A stretch of 22,658 bases of DNA from assembly GCA_045579195.1 (NCBI GenBank), contig JAZNLR010000089.1, forward strand, positions 1-22,658. The letters run 5' to 3'. The translations under genes and the position numbers were made by a program. Source of the DNA: JAZNLR01 sp045579195 (GTDB lineage Bacteria > Bacillota > Clostridia > Christensenellales > CAMQZB01). The notes beneath the pieces are model-generated. The model worked only from the letters and a program-made list of their open reading frames with translations, made no database searches and was not told the DNA's origin. Positions 1-7,339 of this stretch are shown in pieces. Numbering within the stretch: position 1 is the stretch's first letter; every line of letters begins with the position of its first letter.

Positions 1-443
1 GCCTTTGCTCGAAGCTCCTGAATGATTCCGATGAGCGTGTTGAAAAAGACGATGACGATAAAGAACGTGTCCTTATATTCCCCGATTGCAAACAGAATGG
101 CAAAGATCGCCCCGCACAGCAAGTTAAAGAACGTAAAGATGTTGGAAATGAGGATCTGCGGTACCGTCTTGCTGCTTCCGATGCGGACTTTGTTCGTCCA
201 GCCCTTTTCGACGTGCGCATTCACCTGCTCTTCCGTCAAACCAAGCTCAATATCCGTTTCGGGGCGTTCCTCCTCAACGAGCTGAACAGGATCACCCTTC
301 TTTCTTCTTTTGCGCGTCAGTGTGAGGGAAAGATCGGAAAAGTCTGCAAACGGCTCGGACTGCTGTCCCTCACCATCTTCAACGATTTCATCTTCCAGCA
401 TGAGGTCGTCGATCTCTTCTTTTTCTTTTCGATATAATTTCAA
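1..443 (-). CDS. Cation-transporting P-type ATPase, N-terminal part (cut by window edge)
   Basis: This is the first ~147 codons of a gene that runs off the left edge. After an acidic, charged ~65-residue N-terminus comes a cation-ATPase N-terminal motif (GLTEEQVNAHVEKGWTNK) and then a hydrophobic stretch with the segments NIFTFFNLLCGAIFA and FFNTLIGIIQELRAK. These match the M1/M2 region of HAD-IC family P-type ATPases of Clostridia and Bacilli, which pump Ca2+ or other cations across the membrane at the cost of ATP. The phosphorylation (DKTGT) and transport-site regions are outside the window, so the ion cannot be named. I chose the TTG at 443 because GGAGA lies 7 bases upstream. The overlapping upstream ATG (frame beginning MTEKPN) hits a stop after six codons. 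The first ATG in this frame comes about 14 codons later, without a comparable ribosome binding site. Confidence 0.8.
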   Translation of the reverse strand, partial: MKLYRKEKEEIDDLMLEDEIVEDGEGQQSEPFADFSDLSLTLTRKRRKKGDPVQLVEEERPETDIELGLTEEQVNAHVEKGWTNKVRIGSSKTVPQILISNIFTFFNLLCGAIFAILFAIGEYKDTFFIVIVFFNTLIGIIQELRAK

Positions 444-478
444 TTCGGTTTCTCCGTCATGTGATTTCGTAAAAACCC

Positions 479-497
479 GCAAAATCCACGATTTTGC
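479..497 (-). promoter_or_regulatory. Leader hairpin of the P-type ATPase gene, possible attenuator
   Basis: GCAAAAT and ATTTTGC form a perfect 7-bp stem around a 5-base loop. On the minus strand this is followed by GGGTTTTT (471-478). It lies between the predicted transcription start (~507) and the TTG start codon (443). The shape resembles a weak intrinsic terminator, but the stem is AT-rich and the U-run is short. It may also have no function. Confidence 0.3.
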
Positions 498-513
498 AGT
501 TTCTTGTTCGTCT

Positions 514-542
514 ATTTTATCATTTTAACCGCCAAATATCAA
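514..542 (-). promoter_or_regulatory. Sigma-A promoter of the P-type ATPase gene
   Basis: On the minus strand TTGATA (542-537), a 17-base spacer and TAAAAT (519-514) form a near-consensus promoter pointing at the ATPase gene. It lies downstream of the glucokinase terminator. The predicted start is ~507, giving a leader of about 60 nt. Confidence 0.65.
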
Positions 543-553
543 CCCATTTGGCG
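530..553. promoter_or_regulatory. Perfect inverted repeat overlapping the -35 box, possible operator
   Basis: CGCCAAAT and ATTTGGCG form a perfect 8-bp inverted repeat with an 8-base centre. The centre and one arm contain the -35 hexamer of the P-type ATPase promoter. This position is typical of a repressor operator. On the plus strand it is followed by AAAAA, but no plus-strand gene ends nearby, so a terminator role is less likely. Confidence 0.45.
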
Positions 554-582
554 AAAAATACATGATTTTCACACAGAAAGAC

Positions 583-613
583 AAAAAATCCCCTCGCACT
601 CCTGCAAGGGGAT
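583..613 (-). terminator. Intrinsic terminator of the ROK glucokinase gene
   Basis: On the minus strand a 7-bp stem ATCCCCT/AGGGGAT with a 12-base loop is followed directly by a run of T (583-588 are A on the plus strand). It begins only 6 bases after the glucokinase stop codon. Confidence 0.8.
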
Positions 614-619
614 AAATTC

Positions 620-1570
620 TTATTCTGAAACGAGAACTGCTGCTCCCAAAAGCCCTGCATCGTTTCCGAGCGTTGCGGGCGTGATCTCCAACGGTGCATG
701 TGCGACCCCGCCATACACCTTTGCCGCAACAAGTGCTTTCAACGGTCTTGTGAGAAACTCACCCTGCGCGCTCACGCCGCCGCCCAACATCACACATTCG
801 GGGCGTAAAATGTTCACGAGATTGACAATCCCCTCACCGAGCATCTTGATATACTTTGCAACGACGAGCTTTGCCGATTGATCTCCCGTCTTCGCGCATT
901 CAAACGCCGTCAGACCGGAAACGTTTTCCAAACTTCCTTGCGAAAACTCCCACATGGTCGAGTTTTGATCCTTCTCCATCGCGCGCTTGGTCTCACGGAT
1001 GAGCGCCGTTGCCGAAGCATACACCTCAAAACAACCACGCCTGCCGCACGCACAGATCTCACCTCCCGAAACGATCACCGTGTGCCCAATTTCTGCGCCC
1101 GCCGAGCGATATCCTTCAAACAATTTCCCATCCAGGATGATTCCGCCGCCGATGCCCGTCCCGAGCGTGATGAGAACGCTGTTTTTATATCCTTTCCCAG
1201 CACCGAAACGGGCCTCTCCAAGCGCAGCAACGTTTGCATCGTTTGCAATGCGAACGGGAACGTTAAACGTCGCTCGAAACATCGAAACAATGGGGACATC
1301 TTTCCAATCGAGATTGCACGCATAGACGACAACACCTTCCTTGCCGTTGACAACGCCGGGGATTCCAATTCCGACCCCACGAAGATCATCTTTCACGATT
1401 CCTGCCTCATCCAAGAGCAACCGCGAAAGACACGCCATCTCCATAACGATAGCCTCAGCCCCACGCTCAGGATCTGTTTTCACACTCTTGCGCGCAAGGA
1501 TCTCTCCGTCGTCGCTGACAAGCGCAAACTTAATGCCCGTTCCTCCAAGGTCAATTCCAATGGAAACCAT
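620..1570 (-). CDS. glcK: ROK family glucokinase
   Basis: This 316-aa protein has the full ROK kinase layout: an N-terminal phosphate-binding loop DLGGTG (residues 7-12), the catalytic-Asp region IANDANVAALGEA (Asp111), and LGTGIGGG (136-143). The ROK sugar-binding and zinc motif E160-I-G-H163 is followed by CACGRRGC (173-180), giving the zinc ligands H163, C173, C175 and C180. The family phosphorylates glucose or related hexoses with ATP in the cytoplasm. The lack of an N-terminal helix-turn-helix argues for an enzyme and not a NagC/XylR-type repressor. The start is the ATG at 1570, which has GAGGAG upstream. The frame extends five codons further upstream from a start without a ribosome binding site. 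It has its own promoter and terminator, so it is a single-gene unit. Its likely role is to phosphorylate glucose released from glucans. Related sugars (N-acetylmannosamine, allose) cannot be excluded. Confidence 0.88.
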   Translation of the reverse strand: MVSIGIDLGGTGIKFALVSDDGEILARKSVKTDPERGAEAIVMEMACLSRLLLDEAGIVKDDLRGVGIGIPGVVNGKEGVVVYACNLDWKDVPIVSMFRATFNVPVRIANDANVAALGEARFGAGKGYKNSVLITLGTGIGGGIILDGKLFEGYRSAGAEIGHTVIVSGGEICACGRRGCFEVYASATALIRETKRAMEKDQNSTMWEFSQGSLENVSGLTAFECAKTGDQSAKLVVAKYIKMLGEGIVNLVNILRPECVMLGGGVSAQGEFLTRPLKALVAAKVYGGVAHAPLEITPATLGNDAGLLGAAVLVSE

Positions 1571-1599
1571 ACCCTCTCTCCTCAATCTTTTTCACCGAT

Positions 1600-1628
1600 A
1601 TTATACACCATTTCCCTTGCAAAAACAA
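1600..1628 (-). promoter_or_regulatory. Promoter of the glucokinase gene
   Basis: On the minus strand TTGTTT (1628-1623), a 17-base spacer and a perfect TATAAT (1605-1600) lie about 30 bases before the glucokinase start and just behind the terminator of the preceding HAD gene. Confidence 0.7.
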
Positions 1629-1639
1629 GACCTTCCAAG

Positions 1640-1667
1640 AAAAAAGACCCACCTTTTTTGGCAGGTC
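1640..1667 (-). terminator. Intrinsic terminator of the argS-HAD unit
   Basis: On the minus strand GACCTGCC and GGTGGGTC pair over 8 bp (two G-T pairs) around an A6 loop, followed by TTTTTTCTT. It starts 7 bases after the HAD stop codon. Confidence 0.8.
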
Positions 1668-1674
1668 ATTTTGA

Positions 1675-2334
1675 TTACAGTTTTAACAAGAGCTCCAAAA
1701 GTTCTTTTGGCGTCTTGACAAACGTTCGTGCGCCCTCTTTTGCAAGCTCCTCTTGCGTGCGGTATCCCCAAAGAACGGAAATCGCATGAACGCCTGCGTT
1801 CTTTCCGGTGAGAAAATCCGCTTCCCCGTCTCCAACAAATGCAACCTCATCAGGGCTTGCCTCCGCAAGCTTGGCAATCTCCAAGGCGGCGGAAGGGTCG
1901 GGCTTTAACGCACGCACTCCGTTGTCGCCGTAGACACGGAAAAACTCAAACTGTGAAAAGCGAAGATCCATCCCAAGCTTGACGACTCCCTCCTCTTTGT
2001 TGGAGAAGACGGCAAGCTTCACACCACGTTCAGACAACGCGGAAAGCACCTCGTAGATCCCGTCGTAAACGGTGGCGTAAGCATACGATGCAGCGCCGTA
2101 AATCTCAAGATACCGCGCGGTCGCCTTTTTCAGGAATGCCTCGTCGCACGGTTTTGTGACCGAGCAAGCGCGCTCCACCAGCTTATAGACGCCTGCTCCA
2201 ACGAAACGATAGACCTGCTCCAAAGAAACGGGCTCAAACGCAAGCTCTTTTAAAAGCGCATTGACCGAATGGTGAATGTCCGGAATACTGTCTATGATGG
2301 TTCCGTCCATATCGAAAATGACACACTTTAACAT
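1675..2334 (-). CDS. gph: HAD-superfamily hydrolase, phosphoglycolate phosphatase type
   Basis: This 219-aa protein is a complete subfamily IA HAD phosphatase. It shows motif I DMDGT (nucleophile D8, acid/base D10), a helical cap at about residues 15-85, motif II VFSNK (S111), motif III KPDP (K144), and motif IV VGDGEAD (D169, D173). Family members hydrolyse small phosphate esters such as 2-phosphoglycolate in the cytoplasm, with Mg2+. The exact substrate cannot be read from the sequence. The ATG at 2334 is preceded by AGGGGA at good spacing. The gene begins 15 bases after the argS stop with no promoter between, so the two should be co-transcribed. The functional link to argS is not obvious. 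Other subfamily members (PgmB, pyrophosphatase PpaX) are possible. Confidence 0.82.
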   Translation of the reverse strand: MLKCVIFDMDGTIIDSIPDIHHSVNALLKELAFEPVSLEQVYRFVGAGVYKLVERACSVTKPCDEAFLKKATARYLEIYGAASYAYATVYDGIYEVLSALSERGVKLAVFSNKEEGVVKLGMDLRFSQFEFFRVYGDNGVRALKPDPSAALEIAKLAEASPDEVAFVGDGEADFLTGKNAGVHAISVLWGYRTQEELAKEGARTFVKTPKELLELLLKL

Positions 2335-2349
2335 TGCCGTCCCCTTTGT

Positions 2350-4038
2350 TTACATCTTTTCGGGCGTTTCAATTCCGATGAGGGAGAGCCCGATCTTGAT
2401 GACATCACGCGTACACTTCGTCAAAAGCAACCGGAAGTTTTTCACGCCCTCACGCTCGCCGAGGATGCGGCAGTCAATGTAGAACTTATTGAACTGTGCC
2501 GCAAGCGCAACGACATGGCGAGTGACCATTGCCGGCTCATACTTCTCGGCAGCATCTTTGATGACCTTCGGGAAGCCCTCCAAGAGCTTGACCAATGCGT
2601 ACTCCGTGTCCGTGATGCCGTCAAACGAGGGTGTGCCGATCTCTCCGCCCTTTTCGAGAACACTGTTTGCACGCGCAAAGGTGTACTGCACGTACGGCGC
2701 GGTCTCCCCGTCAAAGTTGAGAACGCGGTCATAGCTGAACGAAATGTCCTTAATGCGATTGTTGATGAGCGCGGAGAAGACAACAGCTCCCGTTCCGATC
2801 ATGCGCGCGGTTTCGTCCGCATTTTCAAGGTCGGGGCTCTTTTCCTGAATGATCTCCTTCGCCTTTTCGATGCACTTATCAATGACTTCTTCCAAAAAGA
2901 CGACGTTGCCCTTTCTCGTGGAAAGCGCACCGACTCCCTCTAAGGAGACCATTCCAAACGCAACGTGTTCGCAATCCTTCGCCCAAGGTTCTTCCATCAA
3001 CTCAAGCACCTTAAACAACTGCTTGAAATGGAGATTCTGCTGATATGCCACAACGTACAGACACTTATAGAAGTCGTACGTAGCCTTTCTGTAATACACG
3101 GCAGCGAGGTCGCGCGTTGCGTATAGCGTGGCGCCGTCTGCCTTCACGAGCAGACACGGCGGCATTCCGTATGCCTCGAGGTCGACCACTTTCGCACCCT
3201 GGCTTTCGGAAAGAAGCCCTTTCTGCTCGATCTTATCGAGAACAGGTTGCATCTTATCGTTATAAAAGCTCTCTCCGTTATACGAATCAAACTTGATATT
3301 CAATCGATCATAAAGACGGTTGACTTCTCTAAGCGTGACTTCCTTAAACCAATCGAAAAGGGCAAGTGCCTCCTTGTCGCCGTCTTCAATGCGCTTAAAC
3401 CAATTGCGCGCCTCGTCGTCAAGAGTAGGATCTTTTTCAGCTTCCGCATGGAAACGGACATAAATGTCCAACAACGCACGAATTCCACCGCGGTCGATCG
3501 TTTCACGGTCACCCCACTTATGATACGCCACAATGAGCTTTCCGAATTGCGTTCCCCAATCGCCCAAGTGGTTGATGCCCACCGTGCGGTAGCCGAGGAA
3601 ACCAAAGATTCGGTAAAGCGCAGCGCCGATGACCGTCGTGGAGAGATGCCCAATATGGAAAGGCTTTGCGATGTTGACCGAAGAATAGTCAATGCACACC
3701 GTTTTTCCCGCACCGAGGTCGCTCGAGCCGTAAGCCATTCCCTTTTCCAGGATCTCGCGAACGGTCTCTTCGCAGAATTTCTCCTTGCTCACGCGAAAAT
3801 TAAGGTATCCACCCTGCACCTCGCAGGACGTGATGACCGAATCTCCTTCGAACGCAGTTGCAAGCTCTGCCGCGATCGCCATTGGGCTCTTGCGAAGCAC
3901 CTTTGCGTACTTAAAGCACGGCAACGCATAATCCCCCATTTCAGGGTTTGGTGGAGTGACAACAGAAGAAATGAGCTCCTGTTCGCTGTCAAGGCCACGC
4001 GCCGCAAGCACGGATGCGATGTGTTGTCTATAATCCAT
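2350..4038 (-). CDS. argS: Arginyl-tRNA synthetase
   Basis: This 562-aa class I aminoacyl-tRNA synthetase charges tRNA-Arg with arginine. It shows the N-terminal additional (Add-1) domain with PPNPEMGDYALP (29-40) and the HIGH signature HIGH at residues 128-131. The specificity region WGTQFGKL (161-168) and the KMSKS equivalent STRKG (373-377) follow. The C-terminal DALR anticodon-binding domain begins near YVQYTFARANSVL. Length is normal for ArgS. The ATG at 4038 has GAGG 8 bases upstream. The gene is followed at 15 bases by the HAD phosphatase and preceded by uppP with a 68-base gap containing a plausible promoter. Confidence 0.97.
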   Translation of the reverse strand: MDYRQHIASVLAARGLDSEQELISSVVTPPNPEMGDYALPCFKYAKVLRKSPMAIAAELATAFEGDSVITSCEVQGGYLNFRVSKEKFCEETVREILEKGMAYGSSDLGAGKTVCIDYSSVNIAKPFHIGHLSTTVIGAALYRIFGFLGYRTVGINHLGDWGTQFGKLIVAYHKWGDRETIDRGGIRALLDIYVRFHAEAEKDPTLDDEARNWFKRIEDGDKEALALFDWFKEVTLREVNRLYDRLNIKFDSYNGESFYNDKMQPVLDKIEQKGLLSESQGAKVVDLEAYGMPPCLLVKADGATLYATRDLAAVYYRKATYDFYKCLYVVAYQQNLHFKQLFKVLELMEEPWAKDCEHVAFGMVSLEGVGALSTRKGNVVFLEEVIDKCIEKAKEIIQEKSPDLENADETARMIGTGAVVFSALINNRIKDISFSYDRVLNFDGETAPYVQYTFARANSVLEKGGEIGTPSFDGITDTEYALVKLLEGFPKVIKDAAEKYEPAMVTRHVVALAAQFNKFYIDCRILGEREGVKNFRLLLTKCTRDVIKIGLSLIGIETPEKM

Positions 4039-4070
4039 AATCTTTTCCTCTTTTCGAAATATCTCTTAAC

Positions 4071-4100
4071 AGTTTACCACATCGCCGCCCAAAATGGCAA
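4071..4100 (-). promoter_or_regulatory. Probable promoter of argS
   Basis: On the minus strand TTGCCA (4100-4095), an 18-base spacer and TAAACT (4076-4071) lie in the 68-base gap between uppP and argS. I saw no terminator after uppP, so some argS transcription may also come from upstream. Confidence 0.45.
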
Positions 4101-4106
4101 GGAAAA

Positions 4107-4865
4107 TCAAAGACAAATCGACACCGCGCCTAAAACGAGCGTATAAAATGCAAACGGGAGATACTGTGCGCGCGCCGCAATGCGAAGCATCAACCGCACC
4201 GAGAAGAACCCGAAAATTGCCGACGTGAGAAACCCGACCGTAAGACACAGCGGCGAAACTGCACCCATTCCTCCTTGAAAAAGGAGCTCAAAGACGACCG
4301 ATCCCAAGATGATGGGAATGCTCGCAAGAAAAGAAAAACGCGAAGCGCTCTCTCTCGATTCTCCGCAAAATAGTGCCGCGGCAATGGTGCTTCCCGAGCG
4401 TGAAATTCCGGGAAGGCACGCAATCCCTTGTACGACGCCTACAAAAGCAGCTGTGCTTGTTCGCACTTCCGTTCGAAACGGCGAACGAAGCCACTCTTTC
4501 CCGAAATGACAGAGAAAGAGAATGGCGGCGGTGATGAGAAAACCAAAGCGGAAAAAGGTGTTAAAAAAGCTCTCAGGCAAGAGAAACTCGATAACCAGCG
4601 CAAAGACAACGGTGATCACGGTTGTCAAGGCAAGCTTTCCCGTGAGCGGAACAAACGGGTGCTTGACAAGCGCGACAAGCTCCTTCCAAAACGCCGCAAC
4701 AACGGCAAGGAGCGTTCCCAAGTGCACGACGACGTGAAACGCCATATAGTCCCCCTCCAAACCAAACAGCTCTTCCAACAAGAAGAGATGTCCGCTTGAC
4801 GAGACGGGCAAGAATTCGCAAAGTCCCTGAACAAGACCGAAGATAAACGCTTGAAAAACTGTCAT
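4107..4865 (-). CDS. uppP: Undecaprenyl-diphosphate phosphatase UppP (BacA)
   Basis: This 252-aa polytopic membrane protein dephosphorylates undecaprenyl pyrophosphate, recycling the lipid carrier for peptidoglycan and other cell-wall polymers. Both family signatures are present: E17-FLPVSSSGH26 near the N-terminus and PGISRSG (152-158), which form the active site. About eight hydrophobic segments follow the usual pattern. It is slightly shorter than many BacA proteins, at the C-terminal end, but the end reads as a normal final membrane segment. The start is the ATG at 4865, with GGAGG 5 bases upstream. A TTG four codons further upstream overlaps that ribosome binding site and is unlikely. 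I could not find a convincing promoter between the hppA terminator and this gene. Confidence 0.95.
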   Translation of the reverse strand: MTVFQAFIFGLVQGLCEFLPVSSSGHLFLLEELFGLEGDYMAFHVVVHLGTLLAVVAAFWKELVALVKHPFVPLTGKLALTTVITVVFALVIEFLLPESFFNTFFRFGFLITAAILFLCHFGKEWLRSPFRTEVRTSTAAFVGVVQGIACLPGISRSGSTIAAALFCGESRESASRFSFLASIPIILGSVVFELLFQGGMGAVSPLCLTVGFLTSAIFGFFSVRLMLRIAARAQYLPFAFYTLVLGAVSICL

Positions 4866-4943
4866 ACGCGCCTCCAAAAGACAATCTGCCTATAAATATG
4901 CTCATTTGAGGTACTTTTATTTTCATTTTCGCCTTGCCGCCAC

Positions 4944-4975
4944 AAAAAAAAGGCTTCGCCGAAACCGACGAAGCC
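4944..4975 (-). terminator. Intrinsic terminator of hppA
   Basis: On the minus strand GGCTTCG and CGAAGCC form a perfect 7-bp GC-rich stem, extendable by more pairs past a mismatch, followed by eight T. It lies 23 bases after the hppA stop codon. Confidence 0.92.
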
Positions 4976-4998
4976 ATATTTTTGTTTGTTTACACCAA

Positions 4999-7071
4999 TT
5001 ATCCCAACAACGCAACAATGAGATCCCAAAGCGGCGTGATGCTCGCGAGAACGGGAACGAGAACGAGAGAGATGACAGACATCAACTTGATGAGGATGTC
5101 CATTGCAGGGCCTGCCGTGTCCTTAAACGGATCGCCAACGGTATCGCCGGTGATGGCAGCTTTGTGCGTTTCACTTCCCTTTCCGCCGAAGTTTCCTGCT
5201 TCAACGAACTTCTTTGCGTTATCACATGCACCGCCTGCGTTTGCCATGAAAACAGCAAGCATAATCGCGGAAACGAGTCCGCCGATGAGCAAGCCGCCAA
5301 GACCTGCCGAACCGAGAACGAAACCTGCCGCAATGGGAGAGATGAGAACGATCAATCCGGGAACGATCATCTCGCGCAAGGATGCTCTCGTGGAGATGTC
5401 GATGCATCTGTTGTAATCAGGCAACATCTTGCCCTCCAGAATTTCAGGATGCGCTTCATACTGCGCACGCACCTCGTCAACCATCTTGTTTGCCGCACGA
5501 CCAACCGAGCCGATGGTCAATGCGCTGAAGAGGTACGGAAGCATTGCACCGACGAGCATGCCGATGAGAACCTTCGGGTCCGCAAGGGAGATCTCCACCT
5601 TTGCAGCCTCAATAAAGGAAATGATGAACGCCAAAGACGTCAAGGTTGCAGAACCGATGCAGAAGCCCTTTCCGATTGCTGCAGTCGTGTTACCAACAGC
5701 ATCGAGCTTGTCGGTGATTTCGCGAACCTCGTGCGGAAGCTCCGCCATTTCTGCAATACCGCCTGCGTTATCCGCAATGGGGCCGTATCCGTCGACAGAA
5801 ACGGTGATTCCAACAGTGGAGAGCATTCCGACAGCTGCAAGCGCAATTCCATAGCTTCCACCGAAGAAGTATGCCACGGCAATGACTGCCGCAAGGCATG
5901 CGATGGTGAGCCAGGTGGACTTCATTCCAACGCCCACACCTGCAATGATGTTGGTTCCGTGACCGGTGGTGGATTCCTTTGCGATCTGCTTAACAGAAGA
6001 ATATTCATCCGAAGTGTAAAGCTCGGCGATAAAGCCAATGCCGATGCCCGCAAGAAGACCCGCGATAACGCAGACAAGAAGCTTCCAATCGCCAACGTAA
6101 AGAACGGCAAGCAAGATTGCCGCAACAACGACGATGGCCGTCGCGATATAGGTTGCAATGTTGAGTGCCTTGTGGGGATCTGCCCACTTTTTCGCGCGAA
6201 TGATCACAACGGAAATGATCGCCGCAAGTGCGCCGATTCCGCAGAGGATGATCGGGAACAGCAAGTGCTTATCCGAAAGGCCGGTGAAGAGCGCCATGGT
6301 GAGCGCGGAGAGGATGGACCCGACGTAAGATTCCGTAAGGTCAGAGCCCATACCTGCGATATCGCCAACGTTGTCACCAACGTTATCCGCGATGGTTGCG
6401 GGGTTTCTGGGGTCATCCTCAGGAATGCCTGCTTCCAGCTTTCCGACAAGGTCTGCGCCAACGTCTGCCGCTTTCGTGTAAATTCCGCCTCCGACGCGCG
6501 CAAAGAGCGCGATCAAAGAGCAACCCAGGCTATATCCCGTGAGAATCTGAACAGGAGCATGGATGTCGCCGAAGATCGCGTACACAACGAACGTGATGAG
6601 CGCAAGACCCAAAAGACCGAATCCAACAACTGAGAGACCGAGAACAGCGCCACCGCTGAATGCAATGCGAAGTGCGCCGGACATTCCCTCGTCACGCGCT
6701 TTGATAGTGGTTCTTGCGTTTGCCTTGGTTGCGATGAACATTCCGATCCAACCTGCAGCCGCTGAGAACAGCGCGCCGATCACAAAGCAGATTGCCGCTT
6801 TCCAACCGATTCCCTCTGCCCCCTGCAATGCGGGAACAAAACCGAGAACAGTCAACAAAACGCCAATACCCAAAACGAACGGAATGATCAACTTATATTC
6901 ACGCACGAGGAAGGTCATTGCGCCGTCATGAATGTGTTTGTGAATTCCTTCAACTTTCTGGTCATTGATCGCCACTCTTGACACCTTGCGGAACAGCACG
7001 AAGACGTACCCCAAAGTGATAACGGCGGCAAAGATGACGAGAATCAAAGGCATATAGATCTGTTTATCCAT
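4999..7071 (-). CDS. hppA: Membrane-bound ion-pumping pyrophosphatase (K+-dependent type)
   Basis: This 690-aa protein with about 16 hydrophobic segments uses pyrophosphate hydrolysis to pump H+ and/or Na+ across the cell membrane. The substrate-binding region is intact: DVGADLVGKLEAGIPEDD (203-220), then PRNPATIADNVGDNVGD (221-237), with the many Asp residues that bind Mg-PPi. A second Asp cluster lies near the C-terminus (TGDTVGDPFKDTAGP). The motif GNTTAAIGKG (460-469) has Ala at 464, where K+-independent enzymes carry Lys, so this is a K+-dependent enzyme. Glu247 in the segment DLTESY lies where Na+-pumping members have their key Glu, but H+ versus Na+ cannot be settled here. The ATG at 7071 has AAGGAG 8 bases upstream. 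Single-gene unit with tandem promoters and a strong terminator. Confidence 0.97.
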   Translation of the reverse strand: MDKQIYMPLILVIFAAVITLGYVFVLFRKVSRVAINDQKVEGIHKHIHDGAMTFLVREYKLIIPFVLGIGVLLTVLGFVPALQGAEGIGWKAAICFVIGALFSAAAGWIGMFIATKANARTTIKARDEGMSGALRIAFSGGAVLGLSVVGFGLLGLALITFVVYAIFGDIHAPVQILTGYSLGCSLIALFARVGGGIYTKAADVGADLVGKLEAGIPEDDPRNPATIADNVGDNVGDIAGMGSDLTESYVGSILSALTMALFTGLSDKHLLFPIILCGIGALAAIISVVIIRAKKWADPHKALNIATYIATAIVVVAAILLAVLYVGDWKLLVCVIAGLLAGIGIGFIAELYTSDEYSSVKQIAKESTTGHGTNIIAGVGVGMKSTWLTIACLAAVIAVAYFFGGSYGIALAAVGMLSTVGITVSVDGYGPIADNAGGIAEMAELPHEVREITDKLDAVGNTTAAIGKGFCIGSATLTSLAFIISFIEAAKVEISLADPKVLIGMLVGAMLPYLFSALTIGSVGRAANKMVDEVRAQYEAHPEILEGKMLPDYNRCIDISTRASLREMIVPGLIVLISPIAAGFVLGSAGLGGLLIGGLVSAIMLAVFMANAGGACDNAKKFVEAGNFGGKGSETHKAAITGDTVGDPFKDTAGPAMDILIKLMSVISLVLVPVLASITPLWDLIVALLG

Positions 7072-7146
7072 AAGTTATTCTCCTTTTACCATTTTATTTT
7101 TCTTTTTCTGCAAACTTTCACACGCAACGGTAAGAAAGATGCAAAT

Positions 7147-7175
7147 ATTTTACCACAACACGTTTCGATGTACAA
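7147..7175 (-). promoter_or_regulatory. hppA promoter P1 (proximal)
   Basis: On the minus strand TTGTAC (7175-7170), 17 bases and TAAAAT (7152-7147), about 75 bases upstream of the hppA start codon. Confidence 0.6.
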
Positions 7176-7177
7176 CC

Positions 7178-7206
7178 ATTTTAACGCAAAATCGATATTT
7201 TTTCAA
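7178..7206 (-). promoter_or_regulatory. hppA promoter P2 (distal)
   Basis: On the minus strand TTGAAA (7206-7201), 17 bases and TAAAAT (7183-7178), immediately upstream of P1. The region further upstream (7207-7235) has runs of A and T resembling an UP element. Confidence 0.6.
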
Positions 7207-7267
7207 AGAAAATGAAAAAAAGAAGTTTTTTCAAGACGAAGATTTCCCGTTTACACCATCCCAAAGC

Positions 7268-7296
7268 TTGAAATATTCTGAAAAATATTGTACAAT
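7268..7296 (+). promoter_or_regulatory. Promoter of ychF
   Basis: TTGAAA (7268-7273), a 17-base spacer and TACAAT (7291-7296) point at ychF. The predicted start is ~7303. It diverges from the hppA promoters within the same 268-base gap. Confidence 0.75.
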
Positions 7297-7339
7297 TAAG
7301 CTTGCAATTTAAAACAACGAAAAAGCAGGTGGAATCACA

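Noticed and set aside
878..1789. A 303-codon plus-strand open frame across the glucokinase gene and beyond
   Set aside because: It runs antisense through glucokinase, its promoter and the HAD gene end, and encodes no recognisable motif.
3247..4146. A 299-codon plus-strand open frame antisense to argS
   Set aside because: The minus strand carries a complete ArgS with both synthetase signatures; the antisense frame has no motif or ribosome binding site.
4866..4943. Promoter for uppP
   Set aside because: The gap is AT-rich near 4890, but no -35 box at a suitable distance could be found.
4906..6633. A 575-codon open frame on the plus strand antisense to hppA
   Set aside because: Its translation is rich in Arg, Asn, Asp and Cys without domain character, it has no ribosome binding site, and the minus strand encodes an unmistakable pyrophosphatase. 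It is a codon-bias shadow.
7264..7304. Direct repeat AAGCTTG flanking the ychF promoter
   Set aside because: Only 7 bases long and simply brackets the -35 and -10 boxes; likely chance.
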